Of a DNA stretch of 9,511 nucleotides, positions 1 to 5,573 are shown piece by piece (within the stretch, counting starts at the first letter, position 1; each line of letters begins with the position of its first letter). Origin of the DNA: Lachnospiraceae bacterium (lineage in GTDB: Bacteria; Bacillota_A; Clostridia; Lachnospirales; Lachnospiraceae); the NCBI GenBank assembly GCA_024684065.1, contig JAIKXO010000064.1, positions 1 through 9,511 on the forward strand. Reading direction: 5' to 3'. A model generated the notes under the pieces. The model made no database searches and had not been told where the DNA came from. It saw only the letters and a program-made list of their open reading frames with translations. A program made the translations under genes and the position numbers.

Positions 1-1
1 G

Positions 2-112
2 GATAATGGAGCTGACGCCGGAAATAAGGGCCCGGATAAAGGAGCAGATGCCGGAGACAGGGACTCTGATAATGACCCTGACGCTCCGGAACCGGTGGGG
101 ACAGGTGACTGA
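2..112 (+). CDS. C-terminal end of an Asp/Gly/Ala-rich repeat protein (partial)
   Basis: An open frame enters from the left edge and ends at the TGA at 110-112. The visible 36 residues are strongly acidic and rich in Asp, Gly, Ala and Pro, with almost no hydrophobic residues, so they look like a disordered tail or linker rather than a folded domain. The tail is made of 11-residue units (see the repeat entry). The stop lies 2 nt before the ATG of the next gene, whose ribosome binding site sits inside this frame, so the two are probably co-transcribed. The family cannot be named because the folded part lies outside the window. A secreted or surface protein with a low-complexity C-terminus is one possibility, but that is a guess. 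The reading frame is supported by the repeat keeping phase and by the tight junction to the next gene. Confidence 0.55.
   Translation, partial: DNGADAGNKGPDKGADAGDRDSDNDPDAPEPVGTGD
8..106 (+). repeat. 33-nt (11-residue) tandem repeat, three units, decaying
   Basis: Units lie at 8-40, 41-73 and 74-106. The first two encode GADAGNKGPDK and GADAGDRDSDN. Their starts, GGAGCTGACGCCGGA and GGAGCAGATGCCGGA, differ only at third codon positions. The third unit (DPDAPEPVGTG) is a much weaker match. The exact 33-nt period keeps the reading frame. More units probably lie to the left of the window. Confidence 0.5.
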
Positions 113-114
113 AT

Positions 115-771
115 ATGAGCGGGATCACTGAATTCTTAAAACAGAGAAAGCGCCGGATCATCATGTCTTTGGCGGGCGTAGTCATATGTGCCGTAAGCGT
201 GGGCGTCTTTAAGCTGGCGGCGCTCGGTGTGGATCCGTTCCAGTCGCTCATGGCCGGGCTTGACGCACTGATCCCGATAGAATTCGGGACATTATACGTT
301 ATTGTAAATGCCGTTCTTTTACTGTTCAGCCTTATCGCGGACAGGCATAACATAGGCATAGCGACCTTTATAAACCTCTTCCTGCTCGGATATATAACTC
401 AGTTCTCCTATGAGATGCTTCAGAAGCTGTTTCCGGAGCCGTCGCTTACGTTCAGGGCGGTATGTCTCCTTATCGGAATAGTCGTGATATGCTTCGGGTC
501 TTCGCTTTATATGACGGCGGATCTCGGGGTTTCGACTTATGATGCGGTGGCGATAGTGCTTTCGGGAAAATGGAAGCTCGGAAGGTTCAAGTATGTACGC
601 ATATGCACCGATCTGGTATGCGTGGCTCTGGGGTGCGTATTGTTCCTTACGGCGGGCAACCCGGTATCCGGGATACCCGGCATAGCAGGCATTGGAACGA
701 TAATAACGGCCTTCTTCATGGGGCCTTTGATAGAGTTCTTTAATGAGAAGATCGCAAGGCCGTTATTATAG
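115..771 (+). CDS. YitT/YczE-like integral membrane protein
   Basis: This 218-residue protein is mostly hydrophobic, with about six membrane segments (roughly residues 14-36, 58-75, 80-100, 113-135, 160-180 and 188-210) and a basic N-terminus (KQRKRR), which suggests the N-terminus is cytoplasmic. Two similar motifs, LGVDPFQSL near residue 38 and LGVSTYDAV near residue 137, follow the first and fourth membrane segments. This is the internal repeat typical of the YitT/YczE (DUF6198-type) family, in which the two halves of the protein resemble each other. The substrate and function of these proteins are not known with certainty; a transport role is often assumed. The ATG at 115 follows AGGTG with 7 nt between, and starts 2 nt after the stop of the previous gene, so an operon is likely. 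Its own TAG stop lies inside the left arm of the palindrome at 766-804. The family call is by recognition of the sequence pattern only. Confidence 0.8.
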   Translation: MSGITEFLKQRKRRIIMSLAGVVICAVSVGVFKLAALGVDPFQSLMAGLDALIPIEFGTLYVIVNAVLLLFSLIADRHNIGIATFINLFLLGYITQFSYEMLQKLFPEPSLTFRAVCLLIGIVVICFGSSLYMTADLGVSTYDAVAIVLSGKWKLGRFKYVRICTDLVCVALGCVLFLTAGNPVSGIPGIAGIGTIITAFFMGPLIEFFNEKIARPLL

Positions 772-804
772 TTAACGTCAATAATTAATTGACGTTTACT
801 ATAA
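766..804. repeat. Palindromic hairpin element, copy 1
   Basis: The arms at 766-782 and 788-804 pair in 16 of 17 positions (only 773/797 fails) around a 5-nt AATTA loop. The right arm ends with CGTTTACTATAA, which is identical to the last 12 nt of the element at 1702-1736 plus one base. The left arm contains the stop codon of the preceding gene. No run of T follows the stem on either strand, so it does not look like a standard intrinsic terminator. It could be a dispersed repeat, a protein-binding palindrome or an RNA 3'-end structure. Confidence 0.7.
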
Positions 805-881
805 AAAAGAAGAAAAAGACCGATACATTTCTGAAAGACTATTTAGGCAAAACAAACAAAAGGAAGCGGGAAATCAGTTAT

Positions 882-1697
882 ATGTCGCTTAATCTTATAA
901 AACTGAACGACCTAACCCTGCCGGAGCTGTCCGTGTATACGGACCTGAATGAACCGCAGCTGCGGCACTACTATGAGCCTGAGGGCGGGATATTCATAGC
1001 GGAGAGTGCTGCCGTGATAGAGAGAGCGCTTGACGCGGGCTGTGAGCCGATCTCTTTTCTGATAGAGAACAGGATGGCGGAAATGCATGAGGCGCTGCTT
1101 GAGCGTTCAAACGGTATTCCGGTATATGCGGGGGAACTTTCGGTCCTCAGGAACCTGACTGGTTATACCGTGACAAGGGGGATGCTCTGCGCCATGCATC
1201 GTCCGGCTGAGAGGGATATGCGGGATGTCTGCGCGGATGCGCGCCGTATAGTCGTGCTTGAAGATATTACAAATCCGACGAATGTGGGAGCGATCTTTCG
1301 GTCAGCCGCCGCAATGGGCATGGATGCGGTGCTTCTTACCAGAAGATGCAGCGATCCCCTGTATAGACGCGCTGTCAGGGTCAGCATGGGCACAGTGTTT
1401 CAGGTCCCCTGGGCCTATGTCGGCGGAGACTATATGGAGGTGCTGCCGGAACTCGGCTATAAAACAGCTTCCATGGCGCTTTCCGAGAAAGCGAGGAGCA
1501 TAGATGACGGAGAGGTTAAGGGAGCAAAAAAGCTTGCGGTATTGCTTGGAAGTGAAAGCACGGGGCTTTCTCCGGAAACGCTTTCGAAAAGCGACTATAT
1601 TATAAAGATCCCCATGAGCCACGGCGTGGACTCCCTTAACGTAGCGGCGGCCAGTGCAGTGGCTTTCTGGGAGCTCGGAAGATGTCCAGAGGCATAA
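882..1697 (+). CDS. SpoU-type RNA 2'-O-ribose methyltransferase
   Basis: From the ATG at 882 this is a 271-residue member of the SPOUT (SpoU/TrmH) methyltransferases, which transfer a methyl group from S-adenosylmethionine to a ribose 2'-OH in rRNA or tRNA. All three SpoU motifs are present: motif 1 with NPTNVGAIFRSA from N131, motif 2 with LLGSESTGLS around G223-S226, and motif 3 with IPMSHGVDSLNVAAA from I243, which forms the knotted cofactor site. Residues 1 to about 115 form a separate N-terminal region that probably binds RNA. The exact target nucleotide cannot be told from sequence. The frame is open back to a TTG at 789, but the 31 extra residues are a lysine-rich stretch overlapping the palindrome, while the ATG at 882 has AGGAAGCGGG upstream and starts a normal-looking protein. 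Palindromic elements lie on both sides, so it may be its own transcription unit. Confidence 0.9.
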   Translation: MSLNLIKLNDLTLPELSVYTDLNEPQLRHYYEPEGGIFIAESAAVIERALDAGCEPISFLIENRMAEMHEALLERSNGIPVYAGELSVLRNLTGYTVTRGMLCAMHRPAERDMRDVCADARRIVVLEDITNPTNVGAIFRSAAAMGMDAVLLTRRCSDPLYRRAVRVSMGTVFQVPWAYVGGDYMEVLPELGYKTASMALSEKARSIDDGEVKGAKKLAVLLGSESTGLSPETLSKSDYIIKIPMSHGVDSLNVAAASAVAFWELGRCPEA

Positions 1698-1701
1698 TAT
1701 A

Positions 1702-1736
1702 TACAGTAAACGCACAAAATATGTGCGTTTACTATA
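1702..1736. repeat. Palindromic hairpin element, copy 2
   Basis: The arms at 1702-1716 and 1722-1736 pair in 14 of 15 positions (only 1704/1734 fails) around a 5-nt AAATA loop. It begins 4 nt after the stop of the methyltransferase gene. The outer part GTAAACG/CGTTTACTATA matches copy 1 at 766-804, but the inner stem (CACA with TGTG here, TCAAT with ATTGA there) differs on both arms while still pairing. No T-run follows. Confidence 0.7.
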
Positions 1737-1810
1737 AGCTTATGCGCACGGACACACAGCGGAAAGTGCCGCAATTGCTCAGTGTTATGCGTATCGGTCA
1801 TTGAAATGAT

Positions 1811-1845
1811 GGAAACGGAAAGAACGGAAAGAAAGGAAGGAAAGG
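1811..1845 (+). promoter_or_regulatory. Purine-rich ribosome binding tract before the DUF898 gene
   Basis: Over about 35 nt the + strand is almost all A and G, with repeated GGAAA-type units ending in GGAAGGAAAGG just before the ATG at 1847. Several overlapping Shine-Dalgarno-like sites are thus available, and the last (AAAGG) lies 1 nt from the start codon, with GGAAGG further back at a more usual spacing. It supports the choice of start and suggests strong translation. Confidence 0.5.
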
Positions 1846-1846
1846 C

Positions 1847-2473
1847 ATGAGAGATTCATATTTTGACGGTGGACTTTTACAGCTTATCGGGTATCGTATC
1901 CTGGGGGCGTTAGTTACGACAGTGACACTGGGGATATGTCTGCCCTGGGCGTATACTATGGTATACGGCTGGGAGGCAAAGCATACCGTGATAAACGGAA
2001 AGAGGCTGTCTTTTGACGGAACAGCGTTAGGGCTCTTCGGAAACTGGATCAAGTGGCTTCTGCTTACTGTTATAACACTGGGGATATACGGATTATGGTT
2101 AGGAATAAACCTGAAAAAATGGAGGGTTGCGCATACTCATACCGAATCCGGGCCTTTGGCGGAGTCACATTTTGACGGCGGGCTTTTAGAGTTCATAGGC
2201 TGGACCATTTTAGGCAGCCTCATTACAGGCCTGACACTGGGAATCTGCCTCCCCTGGTCATATACCATGATCTATAACTGGGAGATAAAGCATACCGTTA
2301 TTGACGGCAGGAGACTGGTATTTGACGGAACGGCCATAGGGCTTTTCGGAAACTGGATCAAGTGGTTTCTGCTTACGGTCATAACACTTGGGATATACGC
2401 GCTCTGGCTGGAGATCAAGCTTAAGAAGTGGAGGATAAGCCACTCCTTCTTCAAGGCCGGAAGCGCCGGATAA
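1847..2473 (+). CDS. DUF898 (YjgN-like) membrane protein, internally duplicated
   Basis: This 208-residue protein consists of two copies of a 92-residue DUF898 unit (residues 6-97 and 109-200) that I count as 69/92 identical, joined by a short polar linker. Each unit is itself two similar parts, so four FDG boxes occur (residues 6, 56, 109, 159), each followed by a hydrophobic segment carrying TLGI and then a Trp. Single DUF898 units in Clostridia have the same FDGGLL...KHTVI...FDGTA...GLFG pattern. The protein is probably embedded in the membrane with four to eight hydrophobic segments; there is no signal peptide and no catalytic motif. Its function is unknown. The ATG at 1847 follows a purine-rich tract. 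It stands alone between the methyltransferase (149 nt upstream) and the GH31 gene (185 nt downstream), so nothing in the context points to a role. Confidence 0.8.
   Translation: MRDSYFDGGLLQLIGYRILGALVTTVTLGICLPWAYTMVYGWEAKHTVINGKRLSFDGTALGLFGNWIKWLLLTVITLGIYGLWLGINLKKWRVAHTHTESGPLAESHFDGGLLEFIGWTILGSLITGLTLGICLPWSYTMIYNWEIKHTVIDGRRLVFDGTAIGLFGNWIKWFLLTVITLGIYALWLEIKLKKWRISHSFFKAGSAG
1862..2137 (+). repeat. DUF898 unit, copy 1 of the intragenic tandem duplication
   Basis: This stretch is repeated at 2171-2446 with an exact offset of 309 nt (103 codons) and no gaps. The encoded units are about 75% identical, and long runs match at the DNA level, such as the stretch encoding GNWIKW near the middle. 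The motif ACACTGGGGATAT and close variants occur four times, at 1925, 2075, 2234 and 2384, marking the smaller 50-codon sub-repeat. Confidence 0.8.
2171..2446 (+). repeat. DUF898 unit, copy 2 of the intragenic tandem duplication
   Basis: Second copy of the 92-codon unit that starts at 1862. Most of the differences from copy 1 are conservative (V/I, L/F, K/R, A/S, N/D). This fits a duplication that has been kept under selection for protein sequence rather than a recent copying event. Confidence 0.8.
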
Positions 2474-2658
2474 ATATTCTTTACGGCAAACGTGACAATA
2501 TCCGGTGGTACGCCGATCTCGTTTATGGCGGCGCCGGCTAAAAAGGCGTAAGCAAGGTTTTTGCTCCGGAAAAGCTTTCATTAGGAGCCTTCGATCCTTT
2601 AGAGGGCATGTCAGATATTTCAGGGGCAAACCCCCGTTTCAATAGAAGAGGAAATAAG

Positions 2659-5355
2659 ATGAAGATCAAAAAAACAGACAACAGTGTTCTTATAGAAAGA
2701 GACGGGGAGTTTCTGGAGCTTTCCTCTATAAGACAGGGAATAATAAGGTGCCGATACGGCAAAGCCCCATTTAAGGATGAGGAATCCCTTATTATAGAGC
2801 GCCGTAACCCTGAGGCGCAGCCGCTAAAGCATTCCGCGCAGGACAGATCACAGGATGATTCTTTTATGCGAAATGATTCTGCGTCACTGACAGCTCAGCC
2901 TGCCCAAACCACAGAGAATGAAAAGACGGTTACCTTTTCGGATGGCGAGCTTTCGGCATGCCTTGACAGGGAGAGCTTCGAGCTGTCCTGGATCGCACAG
3001 GGAGCTGCCGGCTTTTTAAAGCCCATGCTATATGCTGAAGAAGCTACAGGCCGTAAAGAGTTCATGCCATACACGGAAGGGAATACAGACCATCCAAAGC
3101 CCATGGAGGATGCGCAGGCTCCTGCAGACAATTCGAAGCGCGCCTCCGATGCTTTGGACGGGGTTAGCAATGCAGATATCAGTGAAGTCATCCTCAGGGA
3201 AGGGAAGAAGGAGTTCATCACGGTTCCCGTCATGAAGTACACCACGGGGGATGAAGAGCCTGTCATAGAAAGGGTCAAGACCGTTGACGGTGAGAGAAAC
3301 TTCATAAAGAACCTGAAGGAAGTGGAAGACCATACCGCCCTGCAGGGGAGGCTCTACTTTAAATTTGGTGATGGCGAATCCATACACGGGTTCGGGCAGG
3401 CGGAGGAGGGGATATACAACCTCCGCGGCCATGTGCAGTATCTCTACCAGCACAATATGCGCGTACCTATGCCAATGTTCGTTTCCGATAAAGGATACGG
3501 GATCCTGTTTGACGCGGCCTCTCTTATGACCTTTAATGATACTGAAAACGGCACGTATCTCTTTTTTGACGCGATCTCAGAGCTTGATTATTACTTTATA
3601 CTCGGGCCTTCCATGGACCGCATAACAGACGGCTTCCGGTTCCTTACGGGAGCAGCCGCAATGCTTCCGAAATGGGCCTTCGGCTACGTCCAGTCCAAGG
3701 AGCAGTATTATACCGCAAAGGAGCTTTACGAGACCGCGAAGAGGTACAGGGACCTTAACGTTCCGATAGACTGCATCGTCCAGGACTGGAATACCTGGGA
3801 GAAGGATAAATGGGGCAATAAGATACTTGATAAAGAGCGCTACGGGGATATGAAGGAGCAGGCGGAGAAGCTCCATGACATTAACGTCCATACAATGGTA
3901 TCGGTCTGGCCCAACATGAATTTCGGGACCGAGAACCATAAGGAATTTGAGGAAAAAGGCTTTTTGTTAAACGACCTTGCGACCTATGACGCTTTTTCTG
4001 AAGAGGCGAGGGAGATATACTGGAGGCAGGCAAAGGAAGGGCTCTTTGACCGGGGCTTTGATTCCTTCTGGTGCGATTCGACGGAGCCGTTCTCGGGCCC
4101 TGACTGGGGCGGGGAGATAAAGAGGGAGCCCTGGCAGAGGTATATGCTGGTCGGAGGGGAGCATAAGAAATATCTGCCTCCCGAAAAAGCAAATGCTTAT
4201 GGGTTAAAGCATGCTGAAGGGATTTATGTAAACCAGCGGAAGACTACAAAAGAGAAGAGGGTGCTGAACCTGACACGCTCCTGCTATGCTTCCGGACAGA
4301 AATACGGGGCAGTCCTCTGGTCAGGGGACACCTGCGCTTCCTGGGAAACTCTGAGGCGCCAGATAACCGAGGGGATCAATATGGGGCTTTCGGGTTATCC
4401 GTACTGGACTTTTGACATAGGCGGATTCTTTACGGTCGGGAAAAAGTGGCAGAACAGGGGCTGCGGTTGCAATAACGATCCCACACCCAAATGGTTCTGG
4501 AAAGGACGCTATGACGAGGGCGTAAACGATCTCGGATACCGGGAGCTCTATGTGAGATGGCTTCAGATGGGGACATTTCTTCCGATGTTTCGCTCCCACG
4601 GCACGGATACGCCGAGGGAGATATGGAATTTCGGAAAGGAAGGGGAGCCTTTCTATGATGCTATAGCTGAATTTATAAGAATAAGATACAGGCTGATGCC
4701 GTATATTTATTCCATGGCGGGAAGCATAAGGCTTAAGTCCTTTACGGTCATGAGAAGCCTTCTGTTTGATTTTGCGTACGATCCCGCAGCAAGAGGAATG
4801 GATTCGGAATTTATGTTCGGAAAAAGCCTGTTGATCTGTCCTGTGACTGAGCCAATGTATTATGATGCGGAAAGCAGGCCGCTTGACAGGGAGAAGAAAT
4901 GGAGCGTGTATCTTCCGGAGTGTGAGGGCTGGTATGACTTTTTCGAAGGGGCCTTTTATAAATGGGGGCAGAGTATCACTGTCGATTGTCCTATTGACAG
5001 GATCCCGGTTTTCGTAAAGGCGGGAAGCATCATACCGATGCGGGACGGCCTGAGTTTTGCGGGAGGAGAGCCTGATACGCCTCTTGAGCTCCATGTTTAT
5101 GAGGGAGCTGACGGTGAATTCACTCTCTATGAGGATGCGGGAGACGGTTACGGATATGAGGACGGAGAGTATTCTTTAACAGAGCTTAACTGGAAGGATT
5201 CCGAAAAGACCCTTATCCTCGGAGAGAGGAAAGGGGAATATCCCGGGATGATAAGGGAACGCCGGATAAAGATCGTAAAGCATTGCCGGGACGGGAGAAC
5301 CGAGGAAGCGGAAGAGACGGTATATCGGGGAGACAGTCTTTCCATAGAACTGTAA
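2659..5355 (+). CDS. Cytoplasmic GH31 family alpha-glycosidase (alpha-glucosidase or alpha-xylosidase type)
   Basis: This 898-residue enzyme belongs to glycoside hydrolase family 31, retaining enzymes that release alpha-linked glucose or xylose from oligosaccharides. The N-terminal beta domain spans about residues 185-330 and the catalytic barrel starts near M335. Motifs include VQDWNTW (D376), FWCDSTEPF with the likely nucleophile D473 and E476, WSGD with the likely acid/base D557, and FRSHGTD (R645, H647). A distal beta domain (MFGKSLLICPVTEP, about 718-732) and a DUF5110-like end (FTLYEDAGDGYGYEDG, about 820-840) follow. There is no signal peptide, so it should act on imported sugar. Residues 50-88 and 123-182 are low-complexity, polar and probably disordered. 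The frame is open back to an ATG at 2608, but the ATG at 2659 has AGAGG with 7-8 nt spacing and begins the usual MKI start. The sensor, regulator and sugar permease genes downstream fit this role. The exact substrate is not decided by sequence. Confidence 0.92.
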   Translation: MKIKKTDNSVLIERDGEFLELSSIRQGIIRCRYGKAPFKDEESLIIERRNPEAQPLKHSAQDRSQDDSFMRNDSASLTAQPAQTTENEKTVTFSDGELSACLDRESFELSWIAQGAAGFLKPMLYAEEATGRKEFMPYTEGNTDHPKPMEDAQAPADNSKRASDALDGVSNADISEVILREGKKEFITVPVMKYTTGDEEPVIERVKTVDGERNFIKNLKEVEDHTALQGRLYFKFGDGESIHGFGQAEEGIYNLRGHVQYLYQHNMRVPMPMFVSDKGYGILFDAASLMTFNDTENGTYLFFDAISELDYYFILGPSMDRITDGFRFLTGAAAMLPKWAFGYVQSKEQYYTAKELYETAKRYRDLNVPIDCIVQDWNTWEKDKWGNKILDKERYGDMKEQAEKLHDINVHTMVSVWPNMNFGTENHKEFEEKGFLLNDLATYDAFSEEAREIYWRQAKEGLFDRGFDSFWCDSTEPFSGPDWGGEIKREPWQRYMLVGGEHKKYLPPEKANAYGLKHAEGIYVNQRKTTKEKRVLNLTRSCYASGQKYGAVLWSGDTCASWETLRRQITEGINMGLSGYPYWTFDIGGFFTVGKKWQNRGCGCNNDPTPKWFWKGRYDEGVNDLGYRELYVRWLQMGTFLPMFRSHGTDTPREIWNFGKEGEPFYDAIAEFIRIRYRLMPYIYSMAGSIRLKSFTVMRSLLFDFAYDPAARGMDSEFMFGKSLLICPVTEPMYYDAESRPLDREKKWSVYLPECEGWYDFFEGAFYKWGQSITVDCPIDRIPVFVKAGSIIPMRDGLSFAGGEPDTPLELHVYEGADGEFTLYEDAGDGYGYEDGEYSLTELNWKDSEKTLILGERKGEYPGMIRERRIKIVKHCRDGRTEEAEETVYRGDSLSIEL

Positions 5356-5381
5356 GTTCCGGTTTAACGTACGCTTACTTT

Positions 5382-5393
5382 CTGTATATACAG
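5382..5393. promoter_or_regulatory. Perfect 12-bp palindrome CTGTATATACAG
   Basis: A perfect 12-bp palindrome lies 27 nt after the GH31 stop and 150 nt before the sensor kinase gene. It could be an operator or a chance AT-rich palindrome. It is 4 bp shorter than the CTGT-N8-ACAG spacing of proteobacterial LexA boxes, so it should not be called one. Confidence 0.25.
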
Positions 5394-5478
5394 GGCATAT
5401 GCTTTCGGTTCCGGGACATTTTGAAGAAAGATCTTGGAATAATAATGATCCCGCCTGTAGGGCAGATCGAATTTATCC

Positions 5479-5500
5479 GGCATAAACAGGCGTTTACGCC
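5479..5500. repeat. Short hairpin with GTTTAC arm, weak relative of the 766 and 1702 elements
   Basis: The arms GGCATAAAC (5479-5487) and GTTTACGCC (5492-5500) pair in 8 of 9 positions around a 4-nt loop. The right arm with its neighbours reads CGTTTACGCCATAA, resembling the CGTTTACTATAA end of the two longer elements. It lies in the 188-nt gap before the sensor kinase gene. No T-run follows. Kinship with the longer elements is only suggestive. Confidence 0.4.
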
Positions 5501-5532
5501 ATAAAGCAGGATTTGTTTCACCGATCAGTGTT

Positions 5533-5573
5533 GTATAAGGATAATGAAAAGACACAGTATAAGGACGATAATG
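5533..5573 (+). promoter_or_regulatory. Duplicated ribosome binding site and start codon
   Basis: GTATAAGGATAATG (5533-5546) and GTATAAGGACGATAATG (5557-5573) are near copies 24 nt apart, and each presents AAGGA followed by an in-frame ATG. The second has the better spacing. Either or both starts of the sensor kinase may be used, giving proteins that differ by nine N-terminal residues. Confidence 0.45.

Noticed and set aside
766..804. Intrinsic terminator at the first palindrome
   Set aside because: The stem is AT-rich at its base and is followed by A residues, with no T-run on either strand.
789..881. TTG start extending the RNA methyltransferase by 31 residues
   Set aside because: The extension is a lysine-rich stretch that begins inside a palindrome, while the ATG at 882 has a good upstream purine-rich site and fits the family.
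2551..2634. Terminator or attenuator before GH31 (AGCAA/TTGCT and GGGG/CCCC stems)
   Set aside because: The stems are only 5 and 4 bp, with no T-run of note; such structures are common by chance.
2608..2658. Earlier ATG for the GH31 gene
   Set aside because: No ribosome binding site of note, and the ATG at 2659 has AGAGG at good spacing and begins the usual MKI N-terminus.
4321..5094. Long open frame of 257 codons on the minus strand
   Set aside because: It lies wholly inside the GH31 gene, whose motifs prove the + strand frame. The opposite translation has no recognisable motif.
5382..5393. LexA box
   Set aside because: The CTGT and ACAG halves are separated by only 4 bp rather than the 8 bp of that site, and clostridial LexA uses a different sequence.
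5421..5446. Promoter before the sensor kinase (TTGAAG with AATAAT)
   Set aside because: The spacing of 14 nt is too short, and no better-spaced -10 box follows.
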